Shown in pieces: positions 47,415-58,399 of a stretch of 64,000 bases of DNA. A program made the position numbers and the translations under genes. Location: contig JAILWY010000001.1 of assembly GCA_022113835.1 (NCBI GenBank), forward strand, positions 11,896,501 to 11,960,500. Reading direction: 5' to 3'. A model generated the notes under the pieces. That model worked only from the letters and a program-made list of their open reading frames with translations. It ran no database searches and had not been told where the DNA came from. This stretch comes from Atopsyche davidsoni (Eukaryota; Arthropoda; Insecta; Trichoptera; Hydrobiosidae). Within the stretch, counting starts at the first letter, position 1. The number at the start of each line of letters is the position of its first letter.

Positions 47415-47680
47415 AGCGAGTCTCATCGTAAAGTTTTGCTTTGCGGTACAAGAGGTTGTTTTGCTGTGTGTGCACTGTTTGCCTTCCCCTCGAGCAGGGG
47501 TGGGTGAAAAGAAGGCAATGTGGTCAACAAAGTCCGGTCGAGGCCTCTCTGCACTTCGTTGAAAACTTGGCCTGCGGGCAAAACTTTGAGGCCGTTAACA
47601 CTGACTTGACTAAACGGTGTCTTCGGCTTGAGAATAAATCATCAAAGGGTCGTAATAGAATTGCAACATGATTTATAGAT
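47415..47680 (+). other. G+C-rich island open in several frames
   Basis: After the good acceptor AAACCTTTTCAG (47414) one frame reads ESHRKVLLCGTRGCFAVCAL then FAFPSSRGG and TGA. A second (47432-47671) reads RYKRLFCCVCTVCLPLEQGW, VKRRQCGQQSPVEASLHFVE and NLACGQNFEAVNTDLTKRCL before its stop. A third covers 47380-47562. No start codon is convincing. It may be an exon or a stop-poor relic. Confidence 0.2.
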
Positions 47681-47689
47681 ATAATAAAT

Positions 47690-48600
47690 CAACTGCAGTA
47701 AGATGAAATTTGACATTGAATGTAAAAACGTTGAAACATTTATTTGATTGAATAGTTTCTAACGAAGTAACTTTTATCAATTTAATTAATGTAATATTTT
47801 AGATTAAAAATATTTTTTCTGTTTCTTAAAATGTGTAAAACAACAGCATACTTTTTCATTTTATATCATTTATATGCTCTGAAGATTGCATAATCTTTAC
47901 AACCTTTGGTTACGTTGCCCCATAGCCAATTAAATAAATATTTTTACTCTTAAAATTCATGGCAATGCATCTCTTGGATAATAATATAACGTGACATTCA
48001 CTACTTGCTCAGTCTGAGATGAGTCACATAAATCATCATAATAAGTCAATTTATCATGAGAAGAAAGACCTTTATATTGGAATATCTTACTTTACCGATC
48101 TAACTTGTTGCTATCTGCACACTGCCGTAATCATGCTAAAACTTTACATATTCATACTCGTATAATCGTCAAATAATGCGTATTTTACAATTTAATCATT
48201 TTAAAATCTTTCATGGTAAAATCTCCTTTAAATACAAAACATAATTAAAATCAATTGCATCTTTCATAAATTGGACATAAATCCATTCCATCTACTTATA
48301 TATAAAAAATAAAACATCGTTTTTTTAACTATTTCTCAAATCATTTTCAACTTATTCATTAACTGATTTTTATAAGTAATAAATATATTATATATTTTCA
48401 AAAATTAAGAAAGATTGTTTCTCAATATTAAATTTAAGCGTCTTGGTGGATACTACAAAACCGGTTGAATTCATTAAAAACTTTATTTTTTAATGTGATA
48501 AATACATATTATCTTTTACAGTAAATAATGATTTGAATAAAAATTAAAAAAAAAAAACTTCAGAGAATTTTCAAAGGGAAAATAAATATGAGAGACTTGT
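47690..48600. other. AT-rich noncoding stretch
   Basis: Nothing nameable. Confidence 0.5.
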
Positions 48601-48615
48601 AAGTACTACCTCGTT

Positions 48616-48843
48616 TCATTCTAGGTAAAGTGAAATGTTTACGGATGTAGGTTCCAACGGTCGCGTTTTCCAATAGCCGCCGATAGAAAACCTATTTTTA
48701 ATAGCGAGGAATAAATCTTCTTTGCGTTCATCTGCTTGTATGACAAGCCCCCAGCATGTCGCCGTGATCCTTTTGATCTTCAAAGAATAAAGGGTGTTCC
48801 ACAAAGACGGGACATGAGCCAGCCTTATCTCAGAACGAAACAT
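48616..48843 (-). CDS. small ORF (75 residues), possibly transposon-derived
   Basis: ATG at 48843-48841 (context AACATGT) opens 75 codons to TGA: MFRSEIRLAHVPSLWNTLYS, LKIKRITATCWGLVIQADER, KEDLFLAIKNRFSIGGYWKT, RPLEPTSVNISLYLE. Codon use is more balanced than in the AT-rich frames around it. On the + strand its 5' part contains GGGTGTTCCACAAAGACGGG, which resembles terminal repeats of some insect DNA transposons, so a relic is possible. No known domain. Confidence 0.27.
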   Translation of the reverse strand: MFRSEIRLAHVPSLWNTLYSLKIKRITATCWGLVIQADERKEDLFLAIKNRFSIGGYWKTRPLEPTSVNISLYLE

Positions 48844-48859
48844 GTTGATGCTTTGTATT

Positions 48860-50985
48860 CAAAAAAGTGGAACCTCCGCGTATTTCAGTATAAGAATATA
48901 CATTAAATGGATGTCCATCTGAAAAATTGTAAATAAATTACTTCTTTTATTGATGTGACATACGATAAAAAAGGTTATAAGAAATAAATATTTTTATAAT
49001 GCGAGAGCTCGAAGAAAACTTTTTCTACTCATGTAAAAAAATATTATTTATACTTAAAATTTTAATAAAATTATTGATTATTTATTTTGTCATATTTTTA
49101 TAGAATATGTGTACAATACAAACAAAACTTAAAGGAATAAGAATAAGAATGCAAATAATAGTTATTTATTAGAAAAAAACCTAATTAATAAAAGTACTTG
49201 TAATACTTCTTAAGATGACATGAGATTTTTTCAGTAGCCTTAATAAAAAAAACAAATTTATTTGTGACAACAACCCTTAGATAATGTAGCACTAGCCGGA
49301 AAATTAAATTGGCATGTGAATGTTTTACCTCTTTGGTTCTTTTATCAGATTGGAGTGCTTATGATATGAAAGAACCGCAAACTACAGTCATGAGAAAAAA
49401 ATAATTGCTTTTAAAGAAATTTTAAATTGAAATGTGTTTTGTGTTAACTTTGTGTGCACACATCGCTTTTTTTAATTACAGTTATGGCTGTACCACGCAA
49501 AGGTTTTCAATCTCAAAGACCGCTTGTATCGTAAGCTTGCATGTTTCTATACAAAATTGATTGCTCTACGGATAAACTGGTTTAATAACTTTGGAAAATT
49601 ATTGACTACTAGAGATTTTCAAAGGTAGATTTTCACGGAGCTTAGCGGCTTAGTGAAAAATCCTTTATTGAAGTCCTCAATTTTCCATTAAAAATGTGCC
49701 TATAAGGCAAAAAAAGAACTGAGTGTATTTTTATTTCTTTATAAATATAATTTAGTAGATTAATTCGACATATTAAATAAATTGAATTTGGGTAGTTTTA
49801 ATAATATTTTCTAGTTTTGCTTATTGAAATTGCATGTCACATTATTTTCAAAACATAATTGATTAAAGTCTATCTCATTTACTTCTACTGCAAAGTTTTT
49901 GAGCAAATGTGAGTTAAACCTTTCAAAAACGAAGAAAAAAACATCTTCTATTATTGTTTTAACTGAGCTTTGTTTTACATTACAGATATATAAAACGTCA
50001 AAATTCTAAAAAATTATTCTTGAAACTATATGAAACGATAGAACTTAGATGGTATTATTTTTTAATCAATTTTTTTTTCTATTGCCTGTGAATTAGCTAT
50101 TTAAAGCAAATCACTACAAAGTAAACTTAATGTTAGCACTTACCAAGTTTCAATTATGCTTCTATATTCTAAATCATAACAATCACCTGTGCTATACATA
50201 ACAGTGTATGCGCAATACGATCCCGAGAAGTTAAACAAGAAACTTCAGTACGGATGATTTCGTGGAATATTTTAGAGAAAACAAGCTCGGATACAAGAAG
50301 ACATTATACAAAGCAATGTTTTTGCTACCTCTACCAAGTAAACCGAGCTATTTATCGTGTATTCTGCTTTATTTGTTAAAAACTAACTCATGAATCAATA
50401 TAAAATTACGGAATACCTTGTGGACAAGTAACGTATATGCATTCAAGTTGAATATAAATTTCGACACAGGTTCGAGTCTTGAGAAGGCATTGGGATATTT
50501 CAAATACATCTACAAATGCTAATAAATGATTATGTCTGATTGTCTACCTGCCTCTAATTTGCTTAAAAATAAAAATAAAAACTTTAATATTTATAATAAA
50601 TTCTCTATTATTATCATAAGTATGCTTTTATACGTTTTTGTTGATTTTTAAATTTTTTTCTTGGACTGCAAGTGAATAGATTGAAATATATGAACATTGA
50701 ATTTTTTTGTGAAAATATAGCCCACACACATCAACAAATATGCACAAATTTTTCCTCATACAGGATGAAATTCAAAATATTATAACAAAAAAAAAATCCA
50801 GATATTAATCAATATCAATTTATCTATATGTGGATTAAAGAACATGGATTTTTTCAGCATTTTTTGATCAGCCTTAAATATAAACTTGATTTGAATTTCA
50901 AAACACATGCCATGAAAAGCTATTGAGCAAAATTAAAAAAAAAATTATTCTGGTTAGTTGAATAGTAGGCATAGGTACATGGAGG
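48860..50985. other. AT-rich noncoding stretch
   Basis: No supported gene. TTTTTTCAG at about 49220 precedes a 14-codon frame ending in TAG (SLNKKNKFICDNNP). GGTTCGAGTCT at 50469 is B-box-like but isolated. Confidence 0.45.
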
Positions 50986-50999
50986 ATGATTGTAATCTA

Positions 51000-51130
51000 C
51001 CCGTACGTTTGACGGACCAGTGAGTCAAGCGCTCGCCACACAAACCAGCAGATCACGGTTCGAGTACTCCGAAAGGCAAACAGGGCAAGATCAACAATAA
51101 CTCACGTTAGATTGATTTACCTTCCTCAAA
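51000..51130 (+). mobile_element. tRNA-derived SINE remnant
   Basis: GGACCAGTGAGTCAAGCGC (from about 51014) is A-box-like and GATCACGGTTCGAGTACTC (to 51069) contains a B-box-like GGTTCGAGTAC. The A-B spacing of about 40 bases is right for an RNA polymerase III head. A tRNA cloverleaf cannot be completed, and the 3' sequence passes into non-tRNA sequence, as in a SINE. Confidence 0.42.
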
Positions 51131-51139
51131 GCCTATTGA

Positions 51140-52190
51140 ATCATCAGCGAACATACATCAGCACTGAAATATGGCATTTAATATAAATAATTGATCACGC
51201 GAGTTGTATTAAATTCCAACGTTTACTTCGCAACTGCGCAATATTTTTTTCCGGTACATGTACTGTATTCTAGTAATATAACTTTATTTATAACAATATT
51301 TAACAGTTGAATATTGAGAACTGTCATATATTTTTTTATAATAATACTAGTAACAAAAGTTTTAAACAAATTATGACAATATCTCAAATATGGCTTAGTG
51401 GAAACACCGCTGCAACATTACTCTTAATTTTTTTCTATTCGATTCCTTTTTTAGCTATCAATTGACGGTTTGCAATTTACCTTGACTTATTGTTTGTTTC
51501 TAAGTGAATTATTTTTTTCTAAATCTGTATTTATTTCTATATTATCTGAAGCCTTAATCAATCTCTAATCGTAAAAATAAGAAAATCCTTATTTGATAAA
51601 TGATTAAAAATATCGGCAATCTTATTAATAGCTAGCTATATCAGTTACAAATCAAATAAAATATAATTCTTACAGTTTCATTAAATTTAAATTGTTTTAA
51701 TATTGTTTTTGTTGACACCAATTATTTCGAGTAAATGAAAATGGTATTATGAATTAATTCGAAATATATGTATCAAAATATTATTGTTTTAAAAATTAAT
51801 TTTGAGATAATTTGTATCTTAATCAGTTTTTCAGTACAATATATTTTAAACCATTTGAATTATTTGCTTAAAATGTACTAGAATAAAAAAAAATGCCACT
51901 TGCGTTAACTATAATCTAAAGCAACACTATTTTTAGCGTTCTTCTTTAACCTTTAGAAATTAGACAATAAAACTTCAAGTTCTGTTTAGCAAAAATAAAT
52001 TTAAATTAATCTAAATATTTTCATATAAAGTTGGATGTAAAGTTCGTTGACATCAAATATAAAAAAAACAAAGACCCATTAATGAGGTTATTCAAACTGG
52101 CTTAATGCAATTCTGATCTAACCGCTTGTACCTGTCAACGTTTTATACCTTTGTACAATAAACGCATTATTTCCGTAATACCCTGCTCAG
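51140..52190. other. AT-rich noncoding stretch
   Basis: Nothing nameable. Confidence 0.5.
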
Positions 52191-52240
52191 TATATAAAAC
52201 CAACAGCCATAAGTGTAATAAAAATTATATTACTATCTTA
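52191..52240 (+). other. possible exon (50 nt) or TATA-box region
   Basis: Acceptor TTCCGTAATACCCTGCTCAG and donor ATCTTA|GTAAGT enclose 50 bases with two open frames (phase 0: YIKPTAISVIKIILLS). The sequence begins TATATAAAACC, so it could instead be a core promoter. Neither reading has further support. Confidence 0.13.
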
Positions 52241-52249
52241 GTAAGTCAT

Positions 52250-53330
52250 CGCTCATAACCAGTCTTAACTGACCACCATCATGACATGCTAGTGTTTTGT
52301 ACACGGCATATTATCGTATGTTACTTATTAATTACGCAAATAGACAGGTAAATAGAAGAAATCGATCATAAAAAATAGGTGCTTGGAATACAGGGTTTTA
52401 CATTTTTGTTGCATAAATTCTAAATAGAGTACTTAGTAAAATAAACGAATTACATTCGTTTAAATTTGAAAGGGTATTTATATTTCAGGGCAATACAGTT
52501 TATTTTATTTGTCTAAGTAAAACAAGGCGCAGTATTTTGATTTTGTAAATCTTTCACAAGTTAAACATAAAAATTCAAATTCCGGTTTTAATATCGAAAC
52601 CGCCTACCAATAAACCACAGCAACAATTAACATACTCTCGATTATCGTAATATTATTGTGCAGGTAAAAATACAATATTGTAACACCATTAACCAGTTTT
52701 ATTTCCGTTGAACAGCCTTTTCCTTTGTGTTCTGCATTACGCCAGCGTTGATCAATACGCCATTGTAAAACCGAGATGTCTTTTGAAAATTTTAACAATC
52801 GCGCCATTGATATTGTAAATAATTGAAATAAAGAAACAATAAATTCATTCACGCTCTTACAAAAAAGCTATAGTAGACTATAGTACAAAGAAAATTATAT
52901 GAATTAAAAATTTCAATATTGCATGGACACGTCAGCAATAAATGCAAAAAAAACAGTAAAAAATGTTATGGAAAAAAAATTAATAACACATATTATTTAT
53001 ATAATATTATTCAAATCTCAATTTATAACGATTTATTTTTGAGTCGTTATACTTTTTATACTTGCGTGTGCAAAATTTTACGATTGTTATTAGTTATTTT
53101 GGTAATATTACATTTTTGTTAATTTTAAGCAACGTTTAATAACACTTATTAGTAATTTTTTTTTGCCATTTATATTAAATTAAAAATATTACTTCCGTTA
53201 CTTACTCAAAAATATTTTAACTTTCAATTCAGCTCAAAATGATTTGTAAAAAAAAAAATTCGGATAAAGCGCATGGTGTATATGTGTTAAAGTAAATGAT
53301 TTTTTTTTTTAAACATTTTTTATCAAGAAC
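52250..53330. other. AT-rich noncoding stretch
   Basis: Frames at 52604-52852 (-) and 52919-53122 (+) are AT-codon frames without support. Confidence 0.5.
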
Positions 53331-53389
53331 TCAGGTCGAAGGAGTCTAATACGGTTAATTTTATTCGAAGTGGAATTTGGAAATTGAAA

Positions 53390-53660
53390 TAACGAAGCGG
53401 GGAGTAGTTCGCGGCGAGGCTCGAGTCGCGGGGGTGAGCATCATTATTTTTCACATTTGAATGCGACTAGGAGGTATGTCGGGGGAAAAAAAGGTCCGTG
53501 AAACATACCGCAGCAAAGCTGACGAGAACATCTCTTCGGATCTGGAAAACTAATGAGGCAGACTCGACGGATGCGGCCTGAAAATATATATTCCAACACA
53601 TGATGTGCTCTCACGCTTCGAAAGTATGCGCCTACGTTTTTTTCAACGTATTCCAACTCT
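53390..53660 (+). promoter_or_regulatory. CpG-rich island with small ORF and donor-like site
   Basis: 53395-53435 is strongly CpG-rich (TTCGCGGCGAGGCTCGAGTC) and ends in GGGG|GTGAGC, a good donor, so it could be a promoter with a noncoding first exon. Immediately downstream lies the 30-residue ORF listed next. A 70-codon minus frame (TTG start) overlaps. Confidence 0.25.
53461..53553 (+). CDS. small ORF (30 residues)
   Basis: ATG at 53461 with a second in-frame ATG at 53476. It reads MRLGGMSGEKKVRETYRSKA then DENISSDLEN and TAA. Highly charged, with G+C-balanced codons. If translated, it would be a micropeptide or an uORF. No family recognised. Confidence 0.2.
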   Translation: MRLGGMSGEKKVRETYRSKADENISSDLEN

Positions 53661-53669
53661 AATTTTTTA

Positions 53670-54914
53670 ATTCAATTAAGCTATGAAAAATTTTATATTT
53701 TTTTATTTATACTCTAAATATTTTAATTGCATTTAATATATGCAAAAATGAAATAATATAACAGAATCCTTTATATAAATAATGTAAGGGAAAAAAAATC
53801 GCATTTCGTAAAAAAAGTTATTGTAATATTTTTTTCAAAAATTTATTTGATACCACTGTTCTTGGTAGAGCATTTATATAAATTACTACGGAAGTACCTG
53901 GAAATATTAAAAGATAAAAATTAAATGTGAAACGCAATCAGAAGAGTGAAATAAGTATTTGAATATTTGTTTCCTTTGAATTCGAGTCGTGACTTGGCTT
54001 TGCGAAATTTTCTTTCCGGCGTGTTGGTATTATTTATTGGGATAATAATAAACTATTTTATAATGTCGTTTTATTATCGAACCACTCGCTATAAATTACA
54101 TTAATCTAATTATTTTTGATTTTGATAAAGACCGTCCTAGGAGTGATTATAAATCAGGTGATTAATCACCTACTGAAATTTTATTATCCTTCAAACTTGC
54201 CTTTACGACATAATATGGTCAGAAGATAACAGTTGGCACATTTTGATTTGAGTTTTACGTTGAAAAAAACTATTACCTTTTTTGTATTAAAAATTATTTT
54301 ATTGACTATTTGATGATTGTAAGAATAGTAATAATTGCATGTTGGATAAGGCTGTCAACTAACGTAACAGCTTTATGACTTTTGGCAAGTGGATTATTTT
54401 TTTATGTTTTGTAGGCTCAACAATTAATAACATAAAACTCTAGCTGAAAACAAAACTTCATATTTTAATCATTTATATTTTACTATTTAAAATTTTACGT
54501 AACGGTATTCTATATATTAAACATTCGAATTCTCCTTCAGCACTAAAAAAAGATAAAGCAAGAAACACGATTTCAATATTGATTGTGCTTAACGTATTAT
54601 CTTGCTACATTTGGACGTTAAGTCCCGAATTATTTATGCTTATGTTTCAAGGTGACCTCTTTCAATTAACATTAAAAAACAATGGAAGCCTGATAAGCCA
54701 CCTGGGGCAAAACATTAAATTTGTGCTATAATTATCGTGAACAATAAAATATCTTACCAGACGTGAGAGTGACTACTTAAAAGCAACATGGAAATTATAT
54801 CCATCTAAAAATAAAGCTCTACAACAAATTTGGAATGCTGTTTCATAATTGAAGTAAAATATGAATAATTACTAACTGCCATCAGCATTGCCCATAAATC
54901 CTAATGTACACTCC
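53670..54914. other. AT-rich noncoding stretch
   Basis: Nothing nameable. Confidence 0.5.
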
Positions 54915-55041
<127 letters not shown>

Positions 55042-55324
55042 TTTTCCGAATATATATATGGCCATAAACGTCCCATAATATGGAAGTCCATTGGAAACTA
55101 ATATGGGTTTGGAATAAAATATCTATGAAATATATTTTTAGTTAACTGGATCATATTAATGAAATTGAATATTTGCAGGAAGGCCATTATCGTGAGCCGG
55201 AAAAAATACGAAACATAGTTTCACGATTCCATGATTTATTGTCCATTGACGTGGGCTAAATCCTATTGACTTGATATAGTTAAGGACATACCGATTATAT
55301 TTATTCTTTTTTGATATGGCTTAC

Positions 55325-55484
55325 CTTGTTGTAGTTTTGCGACAGATCTACTTTTTACGAGATAGACTCGAAGAATTATTAAAAAATATTGAATTATCAA
55401 TGCTTCCACCGATTCTAACATTATTTTATTCCACATAATAACATGATTTTTTCTTTTTTCCAGATTTCTCCAAGTTGAAGCCAT
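55325..55484 (-). CDS. possible minus-strand exon with ATG
   Basis: On the minus strand ATG at 55484 (MASTWRNLEKRKNHVIMWNK, then IMLESVEALIIQYFLIILRV, YLVKSRSVAKLQQ) runs 53 codons to a strong donor, CAACAAG|GTAAGC. Unspliced, the frame continues to TAG at 55263 (73 codons). It overlaps the + strand exon candidate 55464-55498, so at least one is wrong. No family is recognised. Confidence 0.2.
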
Positions 55485-55498
55485 AAAATTTTCGAAAC
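55464..55498 (+). CDS. putative short exon (35 nt), best splice sites in the window
   Basis: GATTTTTTCTTTTTTCCAG followed by CGAAAC|GTAAGTATT at the far end are near-ideal acceptor and donor. Only phase 2 is open; it reads FLQVEAIKFSK and leaves one base. The 35-nt length and phase equal those of 18308-18342, though the sequences differ. Next compatible candidate: 56420-56572. Confidence 0.36.
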
Positions 55499-55504
55499 GT
55501 AAGT

Positions 55505-56370
55505 ATTTTTTTTATTTTGATTAACAGAGATTAGCATAATGGGTAATTAGTAAAACATTTAGAACTATAAATTCTTGACTGAGATGTTTCTTTTTTGATT
55601 TTAACAATTGAATCTCATAATAATTTAAACAGTATTTTTTTAATAATCCATTAATTTAATTTGAAGATACATGTTTATATGTACTCGTAATATCCGAAGC
55701 AAAGAAAGGGAAGATAAAGCTTTTATTTAATATGAAGATGTTTATTCAATAAATGCAATAACTCTTATTCGACTCTCGTGTTTCCTAAAACAACCCTTAA
55801 ATTGAAAAATGGATGACGCAGACGATGGTTTCTTAAATTTACAATATTTAAAATAATTAACTAAATATTGAGAGCTCCCGTCAATCATTTCAAAGAAAAT
55901 TAAACAAAGAAACCATTAGCATCCCAAATGCCTTACTTTTGTGGTAGAATAATATTCAAATGACTTATATTGTGTCTTTCGTGTACTACATAAGATAAAT
56001 TATTTTTTTTATTGTTTCCTCTTATTATACAGCGAATACTTAATTTTAATTTTTCAAGACTAATTGGTTTAAACAAAAGAAAATTTCCGAAATTATAATA
56101 AACCAAAGAACTGCATGAACAATGAGTTTATTTTAGAACTTAATTGATGTTTATTCGGCTAAAATCTAAATAATTTTAAATGTTTATATGCCCCACTTTT
56201 GGTGACTCAATACCAAGTCAAATTATATATTTTTTTAATTTAACAACAACTGACAAAGAGTTAGAATATTTTTATCTACATATTTTAAGAGAAAACTGAA
56301 TTTTAACTACGTATCAATCCATCTTATGCCTTAAAATTAGCTTATGAATACGATTCTAGAAATAATTATT
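55505..56370. other. AT-rich noncoding stretch
   Basis: Nothing nameable. Confidence 0.5.
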
Positions 56371-56372
56371 CA

Positions 56373-56573
56373 ATGTTTTTAGTTATTCTGGCTTCTATTT
56401 TTTGCACGTCTTATTCAAGTTCGTACTGTTATAAATCAATCCAAACCCAAATTAGTGCCAATATTACAAAGGCCTCGAAGCACCAAATGGCATTATTCAT
56501 CATTACCAAATCGATCTACATTCGTCACTGGCGACAGAAATCTACGTCGAAGCAAACTGAAGCCCTGTGTTAG
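56373..56573 (+). CDS. small ORF (66 residues) with signal-peptide-like start
   Basis: ATG at 56373 opens 66 codons to TAG 56571-56573. The N-terminus (MFLVILASIFCTSYSSSYC) looks like a short secretory signal. The rest is polar and basic (RHWRQKSTSKQTEALC). The stop codon overlaps the donor TTA|GTAAGT. The next entry reads the same bases as an exon in another frame; both cannot hold. Confidence 0.2.
   Translation: MFLVILASIFCTSYSSSYCYKSIQTQISANITKASKHQMALFIITKSIYIRHWRQKSTSKQTEALC
56420..56572 (+). CDS. putative internal exon (153 nt)
   Basis: The acceptor TATTTTTTGCACGTCTTATT then CAAG and the donor TGTTA|GTAAGT are good. Phase 1 is open throughout: RTVINQSKPKLVPILQRPRS, TKWHYSSLPNRSTFVTGDRN, LRRSKLKPCV, leaving one base. 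Phase 2 is open too (as in the ORF above), and a minus frame also covers 56493-56732. The phase-1 reading is basic and serine-rich and accepts 55464-55498. No family recognised. Confidence 0.25.
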
Positions 56574-56739
56574 TAAGTAATTCGCTATATAATAATCACT
56601 CCCACACCCGCAGCATAAGTTACTAAGTCTTCGAGGGCTGAGGACTGAGGGCGAAATAGTCGAGCTCTGAGAGACGCACACGCCAGTGTACCTGCTCTCT
56701 CCGCGTTGATTAGTTCGTCTAATGAAACCCAAGATCTTA

Positions 56740-58155
56740 GATTAAAAGCAATTACCTCAGTAATTATATTTCGAATTGGTGGCTTCGGTCTTGGAAAGCT
56801 GCGTTAAATAACATTGCCTACCTGAAGACGGAAATTCGGCATTGGTTCCTTCGAGTAAGATTAAAAAAAATAAGTTATTTTATTTAAAGATTTAAAATAA
56901 TTTTTTTAAATATTTATAGAAGGCAGAAACATTTTATTTTTAGTCAATATCATATTTTATCTCTTTTTGAACCGAGCTATAGGAAGTATTTAAATTAAAA
57001 GCGTACAGTTTTCTTCAGACGAATGTGAAAAAATTATGAAAACTAAATATAAAGAGGCGTTGTAAAACAATAAAAAACTTTTTTTTGTATATCATTGATT
57101 TCAATGGAAAAAAGCATTTTTATCAATATATGTTACTTTTTAAAACTAATAACGTAAATTAAAAAATATTTCCTCAGAGTTTTTTTTGTCTATTTCTTAT
57201 ATTTTCCTTGAGGTTACTCCGAGCAAGCAAAATTAATACATTAAAGAAAAATTAAAAAAGATACGATCTTAAGGCTGGATAATTAAAGCCTACGTAAACT
57301 GCAGAGTTAAAAATATTTTAACTTAATTAAAGAAAATAAGTCTCCTATTTGTTTTAGTTAAAATATGATGAGAAATTCTTTTTAGTTTATATTAATAATA
57401 AAGACCATTTAACATTGTTTTGATATATATTATTACACAGACATGATATTACATATATATAATGGTGTTTCCTATACATGTCAATAATAAATATATTTAT
57501 TTGCCTACAATCGAAACCGGTCAGGATATATGTAAATATTTAATTAAATTAACCAAAGCAGTGAAAAATCAATTAATTTTTGTTATTAAGAAAACATTAA
57601 AGGTCCATTAGATTTATGATGTAATCATTAAGTGATATAAAACAGATACGTATTGATTTATATAATTAACTTTATATGCTTTATAGATTGTAAAATTCAC
57701 ACGAACTAATTCACTATTATTTTTTAATTTGCATTTATTAGACAATTTACAACCAAGTGAACGAGTTATTGAACCCATAAAAATTTACTGAATTTCCGCT
57801 TTGTTTCGTGTTTGTTTAAGACCTTGAAGAATGGCCAAATGTTTTATACTCAGAAATATAACAGTCGTGCGTTGAATACTGATACATAAATTTTTTTTCA
57901 AATGAATTAAGCAGTTTTAAAAATAAATCAGATTTTTTTTTGAACAACCAAGTGTATTTAACATGATCATATTTTTACATATAAATTGTATCCCTTGAAA
58001 ATTTTTTTTTTCCATTGTACAGCTTAATATTAAACGAATGATATGAACAAAGTTTTCAACTTTTTAAAAGTAACGTTGAGGATAAAACGCATTTATTCCC
58101 TGGAGGCAAAAACAAACTAGCATTTTATAAACTCATATTTGTCCCCTTTATAACC
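56740..58155. other. AT-rich noncoding stretch
   Basis: On the minus strand a 27-base segment at about 56833-56859 has a donor (CTTCAG|GTAGGC) and a moderate acceptor; it is too short to call. Otherwise nothing nameable. Confidence 0.45.
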
Positions 58156-58158
58156 TAA

Positions 58159-58395
58159 AGGGACGTATCATTTTTCACTAGCATACGAAAAAAAAGTGCT
58201 CAAGTCGCCTCCGGAGAAAAACGAAAAATACCGAAGGACTTGGCGGCGAGCTCGACTTGCCAGGTGTGGAGAAAAAAAGTTATGTGTGAATATGGAAAAT
58301 TCTTTATTCTTGAGGTTTATGACTGCTTCTCGTCTGCCGATATTAAAACCGGTTATTTATCGGGTGTGAACCGGAGAAATAAAATGATTCAGTGA
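58159..58395 (+). other. stop-free frame of 78 codons, coding-like, no start
   Basis: Open from after TAA (58156-58158) to TGA (58393-58395). It reads RDVSFFTSIRKKSAQVASGE, KRKIPKDLAASSTCQVWRKK, VMCEYGKFFILEVYDCFSSA and DIKTGYLSGVNRRNKMIQ. The first Met is residue 42. An acceptor-like TTTTTCACTAG ends at 58181 and a weak donor CAG|GTGTGG at about 58263. The patch is CpG-rich, with a CAAGTCG / CGACTTG inverted repeat. Not recognised. Confidence 0.19.
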
Positions 58396-58399
58396 TATT

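Noticed and set aside
50469..50480. GGTTCGAGTCT as a tRNA B box.
   Set aside because: The flanking stem does not pair and there is no A box.
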